Below are positions 29,780-41,458 of a stretch of 64,000 bases of DNA, in pieces. The translations under genes were made by a program, and so were the position numbers. Within the stretch, counting starts at the first letter, position 1; each line of letters opens with the position of its first letter. Below the pieces are notes generated by a model that saw only the letters and a list, made by a program, of their open reading frames with translations, did not search any database and was not told the origin of the DNA. This DNA comes from Methanobrevibacter cuticularis (GTDB lineage: Archaea > Methanobacteriota > Methanobacteria > Methanobacteriales > Methanobacteriaceae). Location of the stretch: the NCBI RefSeq assembly GCF_001639285.1, contig NZ_LWMW01000098.1, positions 1 to 64,000 on the forward strand, read 5' to 3'.

Positions 29780-31759
29780 ATGGCAGAAGAAGAAAGAGAT
29801 ATTAAAAATGAAGAACCACGAATAGGTGTTTATGTTTGCCACTGTGGTGTAAACATTGGTGGGGTTGTAGATGTTCCTGCTGTTGCAGAATATGCAAAGA
29901 GTCTTCCTAACGTAGTTCTTGCGAAAGATTATAAATATTATTGTTCTGATCCAGGACAACAAGCAATTCAAGAGGATATTAAAGAGCACAATTTAAATAG
30001 AATTGTTGTAGCTGCATGTTCTCCAAGACTTCACGAAGCAACATTTAGAAGATGTGTAAGGGAAGCAGGACTTAACCAATTCTTGTTTGAATTTGCAAAT
30101 TTAAGAGAACAAGATTCTTGGGTACACATGGGTGAACCTGTAGAAGCTACTAATAAAGCAAAAGATCTTACAAGAATGGCTATAGCAAAAGCAAGATTAC
30201 TTGAGCCATTAGAAGCTTCAGTTGTGTCTGTGGATAACAAAGCTATGGTTATTGGTGGAGGAGTAGCTGGTATTCAATCTGCTCTTGATTTAGCAGATAT
30301 GGGTTTTAAAACCTATATGATTGAAAAACAACCTACAATCGGAGGAAGAATGGGACAATTGGATAAAACTTTCCCAACTCTCGATTGTTCTATGTGTATT
30401 CTTGCTCCTAAGATGGTGGATGTAGGTAAACACGAAAACATTGAACTCTTGACTTATTCTGAAGTTAGAGAAGTAGGTGGATACATTGGTAATTTCCATG
30501 TTAAAGTGGAAAGAAAACCAAGATTCATAGATGAAGATTTATGTGTTGGTTGTGGATCCTGTGTAGAAGTATGTCCTATTGAAATGCCAAATTACTTCGA
30601 TGAAGGCATTGGTATGGTTAAAGCAGCATATATTCCATTCCCACAATCAGTTCCATTATGTGCTACAATAGATAAAGATTACTGTATTGAATGTAAATTA
30701 TGTGATCAAATTTGTGAACGTGGTGCAGTAAAGCATGATCAAGAAAGTCAATTCATAGACTTGGATGTTGGTACTATCATAGTAGCTACTGGCTATGATC
30801 CATACAATCCTACAGAAAAACTTGAATATGGTTATGGAGCTCATAGTAATGTAATTACCGCTATGGAAATCGAAAGGATGATTAATGCATCTGGGCCTAC
30901 TGAAGGACATGTAGTTAAACCATCTGATGGTAAAAATCCTAAACGTGTTGCATTTATTCACTGTGTTGGTTCAAGAGATGAAAAAATCGGTAAACCATAC
31001 TGTTCCAGAGTATGTTGTATGTATTCAATGAAGAATGCTCAATTAATCAAGGATCATGAACCTGATACTGAAGTAACTCTTTACTACATGGATATAAGAG
31101 CATTCGGTAAAGGATTTGAAGAGTTCTACAAAAACTCTCAAGAGAAATATGGTATCAAGTTTGTAAGAGGACGACCTTCTGAGGTTATCGAAAATCCTGA
31201 CTTGACTTTAACAGTTAGGGGTGAAGATACATTATTAAACAAAGTAACTGAATATGATTATGATTTAGTTGTTTTAAGTGTAGGACTCGTACCTCCTGAA
31301 GGGGCTGAAGATCTTAGACAAACTATAGGTTTATCTAAAAGTGGAGATGGCTTCTTAATGGAAGCTCACCCAAAACTCAGACCTGTTGATACTTTAACTG
31401 ATGGTGTATACCTTGCAGGTGTTGCTCAAGGACCTAAAGATATTCCTGATGCAGTTGCTCAAGGTTCTGGTGCTGCAGCTCGTGCAGCTATTCCTATGGT
31501 TAAAGGTGAAGTAGAAATTGAACCTATTGTCGCAACTACAGATATTGATATTTGTGGTGCATGTGAAGTTTGTGTTGAACTATGTCCTTATGGTGCAATA
31601 CAAATTGAAGATGATCAAGCTGCTGTTAATGTAGCTTTATGTAAAGGATGCGGTACTTGTGTAGCTGCTTGTCCTTCTGGAGCTATGGATCAACAACACT
31701 TTAAAACCAGCCAGATTATGGCACAAATTGAAGCAGCCCTTGAAGACGTAGGAAAATAA
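29780..31759 (+). CDS. hdrA: CoB-CoM heterodisulfide reductase iron-sulfur subunit A
   Basis: The flavin-containing electron-bifurcating subunit of the Hdr-Mvh complex, 659 residues. The N-terminus has [12 protein letters not shown] with cluster-binding Cys. The FAD site is [19 protein letters not shown] and [15 protein letters not shown]. Four 4Fe-4S motifs follow: [35 protein letters not shown] and [12 protein letters not shown]. The complex couples hydrogen oxidation to heterodisulfide and ferredoxin reduction in methanogenesis. HdrB and HdrC are not in this window. The ribosome site AAGGTGATTTT and a TATA-like TTTTTTATAAATTAG near 29732 support the start. An inverted repeat after the stop marks the end. 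Confidence 0.97.
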   Translation: MAEEERDIKNEEPRIGVYVCHCGVNIGGVVDVPAVAEYAKSLPNVVLAKDYKYYCSDPGQQAIQEDIKEHNLNRIVVAACSPRLHEATFRRCVREAGLNQFLFEFANLREQDSWVHMGEPVEATNKAKDLTRMAIAKARLLEPLEASVVSVDNKAMVIGGGVAGIQSALDLADMGFKTYMIEKQPTIGGRMGQLDKTFPTLDCSMCILAPKMVDVGKHENIELLTYSEVREVGGYIGNFHVKVERKPRFIDEDLCVGCGSCVEVCPIEMPNYFDEGIGMVKAAYIPFPQSVPLCATIDKDYCIECKLCDQICERGAVKHDQESQFIDLDVGTIIVATGYDPYNPTEKLEYGYGAHSNVITAMEIERMINASGPTEGHVVKPSDGKNPKRVAFIHCVGSRDEKIGKPYCSRVCCMYSMKNAQLIKDHEPDTEVTLYYMDIRAFGKGFEEFYKNSQEKYGIKFVRGRPSEVIENPDLTLTVRGEDTLLNKVTEYDYDLVVLSVGLVPPEGAEDLRQTIGLSKSGDGFLMEAHPKLRPVDTLTDGVYLAGVAQGPKDIPDAVAQGSGAAARAAIPMVKGEVEIEPIVATTDIDICGACEVCVELCPYGAIQIEDDQAAVNVALCKGCGTCVAACPSGAMDQQHFKTSQIMAQIEAALEDVGK

Positions 31760-31761
31760 TC

Positions 31762-31790
31762 TTGGAGATTCTCTCCAATTTACTTTTCTT
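31762..31790 (+). terminator. Hairpin terminator after hdrA
   Basis: TTGGAGA (31762-31768), a three-base loop and TCTCCAA (31772-31778) make a perfect seven-base stem, followed by T-rich sequence. Confidence 0.8.
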
Positions 31791-32749
31791 TTTTACTTTT
31801 TACTTTTTTACTCATTTTTTTTAATTTAATTTTTCATAATTTAATTTTTCAAATTATATTAACTTTATTCGTCTTTGTCCAAAATGTTCATGATACATTT
31901 TTTAAATATGATAAAATGTAATATTCATTTGGAAATTATAACTTTTTTAAAAATGATTATATTAATCAAATATTTTTTTAAATAATTCTTATTTAAGTTA
32001 ATAAAAATGTTTAAGAATTTAAACACTTTTTAAAGCTTTTTTAAGTGACAAATGAAAATTATAACATGATAAAATTTCCTATTGTGCATAAAATATAAAT
32101 CTCACCAAGTAGCTTTTTTATTTTTCTATCATGAACAAAATATACAAAGACTTTATTCACCTTCATTTTAATTTTCTAATTCTAATAATCTTCATTTTCA
32201 AATATTATATAATTTAAAAACATTATTTTAATATTTTCTCATAATTAATAGCTTTATCAACTTTTTAATTGTTGCACAACTTTAGTTAAAATTAATATAC
32301 TTTTTATCTAGCTTCAATTGACCATATTACTATTTTTCATTATTCTGTTCATTTTATTTTATAAAAATAATCAAGAAGTTTTATTTCAAAATTATTTTAT
32401 TTTTAGGAGAATCATGAAAAAATTTATTTTTTTATTTTTTATTTTTATATAAACTTTATTTTTATAAAACTATAGAAAATATAAAAAATTTTGAAAACTA
32501 TAAATAACTAAAAAACAATATAGAATTTATATAGTTGCTAATTAATTAATAATAAAAAATAGTAAAAAATACTTAAAATTTCCTTTAAAAATAATTAAAA
32601 TAATTAAAATTAATATAATTTAAATTAATATAATATAATTTAAAAAGTTATAAATTATCTTATTGGGTAATTAGTTTAATTATAATTAATTATTAATTCA
32701 AAAACTAATAGCTCTTATCATTGTTTACATATATAACTATGGTGTATAA
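31791..32749. other. Gene-free AT-rich gap, about 960 bases
   Basis: I see no coding frame, RNA gene or tandem repeat here on either strand. Only AT-rich low-complexity sequence is present, with a probable promoter for the next gene near its right end (ACATATATAACTATGG). Confidence 0.5.
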
Positions 32750-34018
32750 ATGTTTAATAATCAAGAAAACGTTTCAGAATTTCAAAAGTTGATGAAAGAA
32801 CATAATAGCTGGATGAAAAACAGCATTAATCTAATTGCAAGTGAAAATATAACAAGTTCTCAAGTTCAAGAAGCTCTTGTATCTGACCTTTCCCACAGAT
32901 ATGCAGAAGGAAAATGTGGTGAGAGATTGTATGAAGGGTGTCAATATGTTGATGGTATTGAGGATCTAACTATAAAACTTTCAAAGAAGCTATATAAAGC
33001 AGAGCATGTTAATGTTCAGCCTACTTCTGGAGTAGTAGCTAACTTAGCTTCATTTTTTGCATTTTCAAAGCCTGGAGATTTAATGACAGCCCTTGAAGTC
33101 CCTGTTGGAGGCCATATTAGCCATGCTAATGTTAGTGCTGCAGGTATTAGGGGACTTACAGTTCATCCACACCCTTTCAATCAAGAGAAGATGAATATTG
33201 ATACTGATGCTATGGTTAAACAGATTAAACAAGAAAAACCTAAGATAGTTCTTTTAGGAGGAAGCTTATTCCTTTTCCCACATCCAGTTAAAGAAGCTCG
33301 AGAAGCTGCTGATGAAGTTGGAGCTAAGGTGATGTATGATGGAGCTCATGTTCTTGGTTTAATAGCTGGTGGAACTTTTCAAGATCCTCTTAGGGAAGGA
33401 GCTGATCTTTTAGTTGGAAGTACTCATAAAACATTTCCTGGGACACAAGGAGGTATAATTCTTACTAAAAATGAATATGCAGACAAAATTGACGATGCAG
33501 TTTTCCCTGGAGTGGTAAGTAATCATCATCTTCATCATGTAGCAGGTTTAGGAATAGCCACTGCTGAAATGCTGGAATTTGGTTCAGATTATGCCAAACA
33601 AATTATTAAAAATGCTAAAGCTCTGGGTCAAAGCCTTCATGATCTTGGTTTCAACGTACTATGTGAAGAGTATGGTTTTACAGAATCTCATCAAGTAGCT
33701 TTTGATGTTTCTGCAATTGGTAAAGCTTCAATATTTGCTAAAAAACTTGAAACTAATAATATAATATTAAATAAAAATCTTCTGCCATGGGATGATGTTA
33801 ATAGATCTGATGATCCTTCTGGTATAAGGGTCGGTACTCAAGAAATTACTCGTAGAGGTATGAAAGAATCTCAAATGAGTGAAGTAGCTGAATTTATAGC
33901 AAAAGTAATTAAAGATAATAAAGATGTTAAAATGGAAGTAACTGAATTTATGAATCAATACACTAAAGTTAATTATGCATTTAAAGAAAATGAAGCATAT
34001 CAATATATTCAATTTTGA
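32750..34018 (+). CDS. glyA: Serine hydroxymethyltransferase
   Basis: A 422-residue archaeal-type GlyA that interconverts serine and glycine using a one-carbon pterin carrier (tetrahydromethanopterin in these organisms). Visible features are [12 protein letters not shown] at the N-terminus, [16 protein letters not shown], the PLP-linked region [11 protein letters not shown], and the Schiff-base Lys in [13 protein letters not shown]. The C-terminal [14 protein letters not shown] is also conserved. The length is normal. The ATG is preceded by GGTGTATAA, a close ribosome site. The gene stands alone, with large AT-rich gaps on both sides. Confidence 0.96.
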   Translation: MFNNQENVSEFQKLMKEHNSWMKNSINLIASENITSSQVQEALVSDLSHRYAEGKCGERLYEGCQYVDGIEDLTIKLSKKLYKAEHVNVQPTSGVVANLASFFAFSKPGDLMTALEVPVGGHISHANVSAAGIRGLTVHPHPFNQEKMNIDTDAMVKQIKQEKPKIVLLGGSLFLFPHPVKEAREAADEVGAKVMYDGAHVLGLIAGGTFQDPLREGADLLVGSTHKTFPGTQGGIILTKNEYADKIDDAVFPGVVSNHHLHHVAGLGIATAEMLEFGSDYAKQIIKNAKALGQSLHDLGFNVLCEEYGFTESHQVAFDVSAIGKASIFAKKLETNNIILNKNLLPWDDVNRSDDPSGIRVGTQEITRRGMKESQMSEVAEFIAKVIKDNKDVKMEVTEFMNQYTKVNYAFKENEAYQYIQF

Positions 34019-34185
34019 TAGCATTAATTTTTAATTGAATTAGGCTTTGAAAGTTGATGATAAGGATTATTTATTATTTAAAAGAGATTTAAAAATTAAT
34101 CATAAGATTTAGATGTTAATTTATTAGTTATATTATAAAAATAAATCAATAACAATACTTACCGTTTAAATTAGGATGAAAAGCT

Positions 34186-34878
34186 ATGAAAATTGCATGG
34201 GGCATTACAGGAGCAGGACACTTACTTAGCGAAAGTGTTGAAATTCTTGAGGAACTAGTTAAAGACCATAAAATCACAATTTTTCTATCTAACGCTGGAG
34301 AAGAAGTTTTAAAAATGTATGGTCTTTATGAGAGAGTTACTGCTATTACTGGAGGCTATTACAGGGAGTTAGCTCTGGATAGTGATCAAAGTTTTAGCTA
34401 TCCTATTTCTGGAAGATTGTCTTTAGGTAAATATGATTTATTTATTCTATCTCCTACAACTTCTAATACAGTAGCTAAAATTGTTCATGGAATAGGAGAC
34501 TCTCTTATGACCACTTCAGTGGCTCAAGCTGGAAAAGGAGGCGTTCAAACTTTAATAGTACCTGTTGATTTAGAAATAGGGGATGTTGAAACTATTCTCC
34601 CCTCAAAACTCGAACTTGAAAGCTGTGCTGATTGTGAAACATGTGAAGCTTCTAAAAAATGTAATCAAGGAGCTATTCTACCAAAAACAGAGATTAATCT
34701 CTTAAAATGTATTGGATGTGGTGAATGTGAGGATGCTTGTCCATTTAACGCAATATCTGCGGGTAAAAAAATAACAATCCACATGAGGGACATAGACATT
34801 GAAAATACTCATAAATTAGTTCTTATGGATGGCATATATGTTTTAAAACATCCTAATGAAATAATGAGACATATTTAG
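34186..34878 (+). CDS. Archaeoflavoprotein of the MJ0208/AfpA type with ferredoxin domain
   Basis: A 230-residue fusion of a flavoprotein (Rossmann-like, [20 protein letters not shown]) and a C-terminal iron-sulfur part. [20 protein letters not shown] is the FMN-binding region. Two Cys clusters follow, [13 protein letters not shown] and [16 protein letters not shown], the latter a classic 4Fe-4S motif. Relatives act as electron-transfer flavoproteins, and one branch reduces dihydromethanopterin. A role in pterin or one-carbon redox chemistry next to glyA is plausible but not proven. Confidence 0.82.
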   Translation: MKIAWGITGAGHLLSESVEILEELVKDHKITIFLSNAGEEVLKMYGLYERVTAITGGYYRELALDSDQSFSYPISGRLSLGKYDLFILSPTTSNTVAKIVHGIGDSLMTTSVAQAGKGGVQTLIVPVDLEIGDVETILPSKLELESCADCETCEASKKCNQGAILPKTEINLLKCIGCGECEDACPFNAISAGKKITIHMRDIDIENTHKLVLMDGIYVLKHPNEIMRHI

Positions 34879-34886
34879 TAATACTT

Positions 34887-34988
34887 TATTTCTTGCATGT
34901 TTATATCATATATTATATTTTATTTCTTGCATGTTTATATCATATATTATATTTTATTTCTTGCATGTTTATATCATATATTATATTT
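34887..34988. repeat. Minisatellite, 34 bp x 3
   Basis: Three identical units begin at 34887, 34921 and 34955, each with TATTTCTTGCATGTTTATAT. The array lies directly after the flavoprotein stop, in the gap to a convergent gene. Confidence 0.93.
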
Positions 34989-35047
34989 TATTATTGTCTT
35001 TCTTTTTTCTATGATATCACATTTTCATTATTATTTTATTTTTAGTT

Positions 35048-35443
35048 TTATTTAAATTCAGAAGAAAAATCTAGTTTATCTCCTACATTTAAATTATATT
35101 CTGAAGCATACCCTTCTTTCATTTCTAAAATATACTTTGATGAATTTTTAGGACTATAAATTTTCCATGGTGGAATTGTAGCTATTTCTAAAATTCTTTT
35201 ATTTTCATCTAGGAATAAAACATCAATGGTAAATTTCATAAAAAATGTATGAATAGATGATTTGAGCCAATATCTATTTTTTTGAGTTGTTAAAAGTAGG
35301 ATATAATCTATATCATTTTTAAACATAAGTCCTTTTAATCTTGAAAAATAGCTATTTGCAACTTTTATAGGACCTAAATTGCATTTATTACCTTTTTTTA
35401 TTAATATAATTTTACTTTTATTCGTGTTATAGATGTTAATCAC
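35048..35443 (-). CDS. DUF192 family protein
   Basis: A 131-residue protein of the DUF192 family. Conserved features are the central RLKGLMFKND, HTFFMKFTIDVLFLDENKRI and the end region YILEMKEGYASEYNLNVGDK. The family is widespread and its biochemical role is not established. No signal peptide is obvious here. The gene converges with the upstream flavoprotein gene across a minisatellite. The family call is strong; no function should be read from it. Confidence 0.9.
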   Translation of the reverse strand: MINIYNTNKSKIILIKKGNKCNLGPIKVANSYFSRLKGLMFKNDIDYILLLTTQKNRYWLKSSIHTFFMKFTIDVLFLDENKRILEIATIPPWKIYSPKNSSKYILEMKEGYASEYNLNVGDKLDFSSEFK

Positions 35444-35762
35444 CCTTTAATTAAAAAATTTAATACTCATTATTTTTAATTATATTATTATATTCAATTA
35501 TTGTATTATTTTTAATCATGGTCCTGAAAGAAAAAATTCTAATTAATGTTTTATTGGAATATTAATCTATTTCATAAATATAAGTTGTTATTATCTTTAA
35601 TTTCTAAAATAATCTTTAATAATTTTATTATTAAAAAAATATATATTATGATTATTTAGATTGAGAAATAAATGAATATAAAAGTTTTTAAAAAATATCA
35701 TTACTTATAAACTTTATTTTCAGGACTATATTTATTTTTTTAAGGTTATTTTTAATAAATGA
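35444..35762. other. AT-rich gap without visible gene
   Basis: About 320 bases of AT-rich sequence between two minus-strand genes. It presumably holds the terminator of thiD and the promoter of the DUF192 gene; no specific element stands out. Confidence 0.45.
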
Positions 35763-36524
35763 TTAAATGACTTGTTTAAGCGTTCCATACCATCCATTTT
35801 CAATAGCTATTTTAACATAATTATTAGCCTTTTCAATAGCTACTTTCAAATCATAACCTTTGATTAGATAGGATGTAATTGCTGCAGAAAAACAACAACC
35901 ACTTCCATGTGTGTTAGCAGTGTTTATAAGGTCATCTTTAAATAATGTTATTTTATTATTTATATTGAGTACACTGGTACCATTTAAATGCCCCCCGGTT
36001 ATTAAAACATTACAGTACTTGCCTATTTCTTGGGATGCTTCAATTGCATTGTTTACATCTGATATAGCTATTCCTGAGAAGATCTCAGCTTCTTTGATAT
36101 TTGGTGTGGTTATTATACAATGAGGAAGTAAATATTTCTTAAGAGCAATAGCTAGTTTGTCCTTTGAAAGAGTGTCACCTGCACTTGCAAACATAACAGG
36201 ATCTACAACAACTTTCAAATTATATTCTTTTACTTTTTTAGATACAGATTTCACGATTTCTGGAGAATATAGCATCCCTGTTTTTCCATAGTTGATATAA
36301 TTCCCATATTCATCAAAGATAGAATCGATTTGCTCTTCAATATAATCTGTAGCTATTGGTTGAAGTGAAAAGACTTTCGATGGATTTTGAGCTGTTAAAG
36401 CAGTTATAACTGATGTAGCATGAATGCACAATGATGTGAATGTTTTCACATCTGCTAAGATCCCTGCCCCACCTGATGGGTCAAAACCAGCTATTGAAAT
36501 ACCAATCATATATCCGACTTCCAT
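35763..36524 (-). CDS. thiD: Hydroxymethylpyrimidine/phosphomethylpyrimidine kinase
   Basis: A 253-residue ribokinase-fold enzyme that phosphorylates HMP and HMP-phosphate in thiamine synthesis. The start region ISIAGFDPSGGAGILAD, the loop ALTAQNP and the C-terminal anion hole DLINTANTHGSGCCFSAAI are diagnostic. The family residues VVDPVMFASAGDTL are also present. Two starts are possible: ATG 36524, or ATG 36509 which gives the more usual MIGISIAGFDP. It lacks the C-terminal ThiN domain that many archaeal ThiD proteins carry, so thiamine phosphate synthase must be elsewhere. Confidence 0.93.
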   Translation of the reverse strand: MEVGYMIGISIAGFDPSGGAGILADVKTFTSLCIHATSVITALTAQNPSKVFSLQPIATDYIEEQIDSIFDEYGNYINYGKTGMLYSPEIVKSVSKKVKEYNLKVVVDPVMFASAGDTLSKDKLAIALKKYLLPHCIITTPNIKEAEIFSGIAISDVNNAIEASQEIGKYCNVLITGGHLNGTSVLNINNKITLFKDDLINTANTHGSGCCFSAAITSYLIKGYDLKVAIEKANNYVKIAIENGWYGTLKQVI

Positions 36525-36687
36525 TATTTCATCATTTACTCATTGATTTTAAAGTGTACTCATTATATAATTTAATATTCTTGATAATTAATTTATTGAA
36601 AATAAGTTATAAACTATTAATTTAAACTATAGAATAAATCACTAAATAATAATAAATTTTTTAATTGAATTAAAACACGTACATCAA

Positions 36688-36899
36688 GTAAATTTTGTTT
36701 AATAATTATATTTTTTTATATTAAGGTAAATTTTCTTTAATAATTATATTTTTTTATATTAAGGTAAATTTTCTTTAATGAATATATTTTTTATATTATA
36801 GGTAAATTTTCTTTAATGAATATATTTTTTATATTATAGGTAAATTTTCTTTAATGAATATATTTTTTTATATTAAGGTAAATTGTTTAATAATTATAC
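36688..36899. repeat. Minisatellite, 38 bp x about 5.5
   Basis: Six consecutive units at an exact 38-bp spacing (near 36688, 36726, 36764, 36802, 36840 and 36878), with the core GGTAAATTTTCTTTAATGAA. Units 2-3 and 4-5 form two sequence variants. The last is partial and ends ten bases before the cofC stop. Confidence 0.95.
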
Positions 36900-36909
36900 T
36901 TATAAGATA

Positions 36910-37581
36910 CTATTTTCTTGTAATTTTTAACCTTTCTGTTCCGTGGATTGACTCTACCTCTATGTTTAAGCTATTTAAATAATTTTTTGTCTTTGTTCCA
37001 TCACCATGAATCATTATTTCTCCAATATCTTCAGTTATGTTAACATCTAAGGATATATAAAATGAATCATAGACTATAGGATCTAATCCTTTATTTTTTG
37101 CTTCATTAATATGTTTCATAAAGCTAAAATCCCCAAATTTCATATCAATAGCTAATGGGTTTATCAACAATCCATTTGTTCCCCCTCCTTTTGATGGGCA
37201 TATGATAAAATCAAGAGCTTTTGCAGATTCAATCAATGGTTGAAGATTTGTTTTAGCTATCAATGGAATATCAGAGGGGATTATGATTACTTTTTCTGTT
37301 TTATGCCTACACCAATCCATAGCTTGAGCTATTGCAGTATTTAAATATAAACCTTCATTTTCAACTAAAGTTAAAACTTCTAAGTCATTTGCATATTCTA
37401 AAACATCTTTATCTGCACTTATAATAATAACTTCATCCACTACGGGCTTTAATGTGCTGACAACATCTTTTAACATAGCTTTAAGCAATTTTTCTCTTTC
37501 TTCTAAATCTAAAAAAGGAGATAATCTTGTTTTAGCATTTGAAAATTTTGACACTGGTATTATTCCATAAATTTCATCCAT
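36910..37581 (-). CDS. cofC: 2-phospho-L-lactate guanylyltransferase
   Basis: A 223-residue GT-A-like nucleotidyltransferase that activates 2-phospholactate in coenzyme F420 synthesis. The start IYGIIPVSKFSNAKTRLSP and the metal-binding IIPSDIPLI are characteristic, with ICPSKGGGTNGLLINP in the second half. F420 is the hydride carrier for methanogenesis, so the gene supports the methanogen assignment. It shares the minus strand with thiD and proS, but minisatellites separate it from both. Confidence 0.93.
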   Translation of the reverse strand: MDEIYGIIPVSKFSNAKTRLSPFLDLEEREKLLKAMLKDVVSTLKPVVDEVIIISADKDVLEYANDLEVLTLVENEGLYLNTAIAQAMDWCRHKTEKVIIIPSDIPLIAKTNLQPLIESAKALDFIICPSKGGGTNGLLINPLAIDMKFGDFSFMKHINEAKNKGLDPIVYDSFYISLDVNITEDIGEIMIHGDGTKTKNYLNSLNIEVESIHGTERLKITRK

Positions 37582-37610
37582 TATATCCCATCTTAATGTT
37601 TTATATTTTT

Positions 37611-37686
37611 GTAATTTGTTTATATTTTTATATTTTGTTTATATTTTTGTAATTTGTTTATATTTTATATTTTGTTTATATTTGTA
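37611..37686. repeat. Short minisatellite, about 38 bp x 2
   Basis: GTAATTTGTTTATATTTT recurs at 37611 and 37649, with a partial third copy at 37684. It fills the gap between cofC and proS. Confidence 0.8.
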
Positions 37687-37738
37687 ACATTCTATTTACT
37701 AAGTGATTTAACATGTTTTAGATAATCATCTTCAATGC

Positions 37739-39160
37739 TTAGTAGGTTTTAGCTATTAAAGCAGAATATTTGGATTTTTTATCACAATGAATGCACTTAT
37801 CACTATTTAAATCTATAGATTTATCTGTATTGAAGTGTTGTGTTCCTAAAATGTCCATATCAGTTATTTCTTCGATGGATTTTCCACATTCTTCATCTCC
37901 ACACCATGAAAATGAAACGATTTTTCCGTTGTCTATCAAGCCTTTAACATCATCTAAATTATCAGTGATTACTAGATTGCTTTCCATATTTTTTTGAGCT
38001 TGTAGCCTGAGATTATTGGATATTTCCTCAAACAATACTTTAATTTTTGATACATAATCTTCATTTAAGTTTATCTCTATTTTTTCTAATGTATCTCTTC
38101 TTACAAGTATGGCTTTATTATTTTTTAGGTCTCTTGGTCCAAGTTCTAATCTTAAAGGAGTTCCGCTTAATTCATAATCATAAAATTTTTTTCCTGCTCT
38201 AATGTCTCTTTTATCAATATTGACTCTAATATCTTGAGATTTGAGTACTGTTTCGATTTCTTCACACTTAGCTATTACTTCATCTCCTCCATCTTTGAAT
38301 ATAATAGGAATTATTGTTAATTGATTTGGAGCTATTAGTGGAGGAAGACGAAGACCTTTTTTATCACCATGAATCGCAATTACAGAAGCTATAACTCTAT
38401 CTGAAAGACCAGCACAAGTTTGGTAGGCATGTTCATGAGTACTATCAGATGTTTCATAAGTTATATCAAAAGTTTTTGCAAAAGTTTGACCTAAATTATG
38501 CACGGTTCCAATCTGAAGCGTTTTACCATCTGGAAATAAAGTATCGAAAGCCATCGTGTAATCTGCACCAGGAAATTTATCCCAAACAGGTCGCTTACTT
38601 ATTAGATAAGGAATTCCAAGCAAATTTAAGAACTCTTTATAATTTCTAACAGCTTCTTTTATCTGGTCATCAGACTCTTCTTTGGTTGCATGGATGGTAT
38701 GGGCTTCTTTAAATGTTGTAATCTCCCTAACCCTAATCAGTGGTCTTGTGTGCTTTGTTTCATATCTAAAAGTATTAACAACTTGATAAAACTTCATTGG
38801 AAGATCAGTATGAGATCTAACCCATAGTGAAAACATTGGATACATAGCAGTTTCACTAGTTGGCCTAATAGCTAGCTTTTTATTTAGTTCACTCTGGCCT
38901 CCATGAGTTATCCAATAAACTTCATCTTCAAATCCTTTTACATGTATTCCTTCTTTAGCTAATTCATCTTCTGGGATAAGAAGGGGAAATAAGACTTCTT
39001 CATGATCTTTATCAAACAAACTTCTTAATGATTCTAATATGTGTTTTCTTAGTTTGAATCCATTAGGTAACCATACACTCATACCTTTAATTGGATATCT
39101 TGAATCTATTATCCTTGCTTCTTCTAAAATATTGTGAAACCATTGGCTGAAATCTTCCAT
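37739..39160 (-). CDS. proS: Prolyl-tRNA synthetase, archaeal/eukaryotic type
   Basis: A 473-residue class II synthetase. The catalytic core has [17 protein letters not shown], motif 2 around [19 protein letters not shown], and the proline-binding [10 protein letters not shown] with TSETAMY. The anticodon-binding domain begins near residue 280 ([23 protein letters not shown]). The extra C-terminal domain contains a Cys group ([10 protein letters not shown] and [18 protein letters not shown]), as expected for the archaeal type, which lacks the bacterial editing insertion. The ATG is preceded by GGTGATTAA on the minus strand. Confidence 0.96.
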   Translation of the reverse strand: MEDFSQWFHNILEEARIIDSRYPIKGMSVWLPNGFKLRKHILESLRSLFDKDHEEVLFPLLIPEDELAKEGIHVKGFEDEVYWITHGGQSELNKKLAIRPTSETAMYPMFSLWVRSHTDLPMKFYQVVNTFRYETKHTRPLIRVREITTFKEAHTIHATKEESDDQIKEAVRNYKEFLNLLGIPYLISKRPVWDKFPGADYTMAFDTLFPDGKTLQIGTVHNLGQTFAKTFDITYETSDSTHEHAYQTCAGLSDRVIASVIAIHGDKKGLRLPPLIAPNQLTIIPIIFKDGGDEVIAKCEEIETVLKSQDIRVNIDKRDIRAGKKFYDYELSGTPLRLELGPRDLKNNKAILVRRDTLEKIEINLNEDYVSKIKVLFEEISNNLRLQAQKNMESNLVITDNLDDVKGLIDNGKIVSFSWCGDEECGKSIEEITDMDILGTQHFNTDKSIDLNSDKCIHCDKKSKYSALIAKTY

Positions 39161-39322
39161 TTAATCACCAAATTTATAAAAATGATTTTTAATTAATTAA
39201 TTTTAATACTTTTTTATTTCATTAATATTCTTCTATGTTAATTTATGATATTACTATTTTAAGTAGTTTTTTTATTAAACCTTTTTATTATAAATTTTTT
39301 TATTATAGAAATATATTTTTAA

Positions 39323-39478
39323 TAACATTTTTATTTTTTATTGTAAATACTTTATTTTAAGATGATTTAGAATATTTTTTAATATTTTACTTTTTAATTA
39401 TAACATTTTTATTTTTTATTGTAAATACTTTATTTTAAGATGATTTAGAATATTTTTTAATATTTTACTTTTTAATTA
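39323..39478. repeat. Tandem duplication, 78 bp x 2
   Basis: A 78-bp sequence beginning TAACATTTTTATTTTTTATT is present at 39323 and again at 39401 with no visible difference. It lies between the divergent proS and egsA genes. The rest of 39161-39795 is AT-rich with no gene. Confidence 0.93.
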
Positions 39479-39795
39479 TTCATTTAGGTTATTCCTATTC
39501 TAATATCTATATTTCTAAATCCATAATGATAATAATCTGTGATAAATATAATATTAATAATGATACTAATTATATTAAGGATATACTAGTGGGAATATTA
39601 ATTATTATGAATTACATGGGCATAATATTGAATATTCTAATATAAAATAATAACTTCAGGAACTATTATGTTTTATTAAGAATTATTAAATTTATTTTTA
39701 ATTATTATATGATATTTTTAAAATTAATTATGAGAAATCCAAAGCTATTTAATTATATATGTATAAATATATGATACATCATAAAGAGAGATATT

Positions 39796-40839
39796 ATGAA
39801 TTATAAAAAAATTCAGATGCCTAGGGAAGTACATATTGGATCTGATGTAATTAATGAAACAGGCAAAATTTGCCAGGATTTAAAGATTGATGGGAATTTA
39901 TTAGTTGTTACAGGTAAAAATACCTTAAAAATAGGTGCTAAAATAGCTATTGAAAGTCTTGAAGAGTTAAATTATTCAGTAGACTTAGTTCAAATTACAG
40001 AAGCATCACAAAATGCCATAAAAAAAGTAGAAGATAAATCTAGTGATGTTTCATTGATTTTAGGTGTTGGTGGTGGAAAAATTATAGATGTAGCTAAGAT
40101 GGCAGCTAAAAATAAGGATACCTATTTCATGTCTGTGCCAACAGCCGCTTCACACGATGGAATTGCATCACCACTTGCTTCTATTAAAGATGCAAAAGGT
40201 TCAGTTTCTTTAACTGCCCAATCTCCTATAGGTGTTATCGCAGATACAAACATAATTAGAAATGCTCCTTTCAGATTGTTAGCCTCTGGTTGTGCAGATA
40301 TTGTATCTAACTATACAGCTATTAAGGATTGGCAGTTAGCACAAAGGTTACAAAATGAAGGTTATAGTGAATCAGCAGCAGCTTTATCTTTAATGACAGC
40401 TAAATTAATCATTAAATCCTCTAATTCTATAAAAGAAGGATTGGAAGAAAGTGCAAGGTTAGTTGTTAAGTCTTTGTTTAGTAGTGGAATGGCAATAAGC
40501 ATCGCAGGCTCAAGCCGTCCAGCTAGTGGATCCGAACATAAATTTAGTCATGCTCTTGATAGAATAGCTAAAAAACCAGCTCTTCATGGTGAACAATGTG
40601 GAATTGGGGCTATAATGATGATGAATTTACATGGGGGAGACTGGAAATTTATTAGAAATGCATTAAAAGATATGAAAGCTCCAACAAATGCTTACGAATT
40701 AGAAATAGATCCAGATGATATTATAGAAGCTCTTATTTCAGCACATAAAATACGTCCTGAGCGTTATACTATTTTAGGAGATAGGGGTCTTTCAAGAGAT
40801 GCAGCTAAAAAATTAGCTGTGAAAACAGGAGTGATTTAA
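39796..40839 (+). CDS. egsA: sn-glycerol-1-phosphate dehydrogenase
   Basis: The enzyme that sets the archaeal stereochemistry of membrane lipids by reducing dihydroxyacetone phosphate, 347 residues. NAD(P)-binding is shown by [18 protein letters not shown]. The metal site includes [26 protein letters not shown] and [10 protein letters not shown], with the zinc-binding Asp and two His. The length is normal. AAAGAGAG lies just upstream of the ATG. It overlaps the next gene by one base, so the two are translationally coupled. Confidence 0.96.
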   Translation: MNYKKIQMPREVHIGSDVINETGKICQDLKIDGNLLVVTGKNTLKIGAKIAIESLEELNYSVDLVQITEASQNAIKKVEDKSSDVSLILGVGGGKIIDVAKMAAKNKDTYFMSVPTAASHDGIASPLASIKDAKGSVSLTAQSPIGVIADTNIIRNAPFRLLASGCADIVSNYTAIKDWQLAQRLQNEGYSESAAALSLMTAKLIIKSSNSIKEGLEESARLVVKSLFSSGMAISIAGSSRPASGSEHKFSHALDRIAKKPALHGEQCGIGAIMMMNLHGGDWKFIRNALKDMKAPTNAYELEIDPDDIIEALISAHKIRPERYTILGDRGLSRDAAKKLAVKTGVI

Positions 40840-41273
40840 TGATAACTTTAATTGGTAAAGATTTAGCTGAAGAAGGATTGAATTTCATATTTTATGGTTC
40901 TTCTGAAATATGTGAAAGTTGTAGATTTAAAGCATCCTGTATTGAATCTTTAGAAGAAGGAAGGAAATATATTATTAAGAATGTTAAAGATATACAACAA
41001 AAATGTGATCTTCATGATACAGGTTTAGTTCAATCTGTTGAAGTAGAAGTGGCAGATGTTGAAACATTGGTAGATACAAAAAAAGTATTCGAAGGATCAA
41101 CCATTTCTTTTAATCCTCCTGATTGTGATATTGAATGTGTTTTTCACCATCTATGTAACCCTGAAGGCTTAAAGAAGGGTGATAAATGTACTGTCATAAA
41201 AGATTTAGGTAAACATAAAGGTGGCTGTGGTAAAGACTTTTTACTCACTAAAGTAGTTTTAAGTTTAAATTAA
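40839..41273 (+). CDS. UPF0179 family protein
   Basis: A 144-residue Cys-rich archaeal protein of the UPF0179 family. Cys pairs occur in CESCRFKASC, QKCDLHDTG, CDIECVFHHLCNPEG and GGCGKDF, suggesting a metal or iron-sulfur site. The function of the family is unknown. It starts with the ATG of TAATG, where TAA ends egsA, and so is likely made from the same transcript. Confidence 0.9.
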   Translation: MITLIGKDLAEEGLNFIFYGSSEICESCRFKASCIESLEEGRKYIIKNVKDIQQKCDLHDTGLVQSVEVEVADVETLVDTKKVFEGSTISFNPPDCDIECVFHHLCNPEGLKKGDKCTVIKDLGKHKGGCGKDFLLTKVVLSLN

Positions 41274-41458
41274 TTATTCATGAATTATCTATTAATAGGT
41301 TATTTATGAATTGTTCATTTATTATTTATTTAATGATTGTTTATTTATTAATTGGTTAGTTATAAATTGTTTATTTATGAATTGTTTATTTATTGTTTAT
41401 TTAAAAATTGTTTATAGGTAAATTATAATCTAAATGAATTATTATGGAGATATTGAAG

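Noticed and set aside
30031-30961. Several minus-strand frames inside hdrA
   Set aside because: They are shadows of a strongly conserved gene on the other strand.
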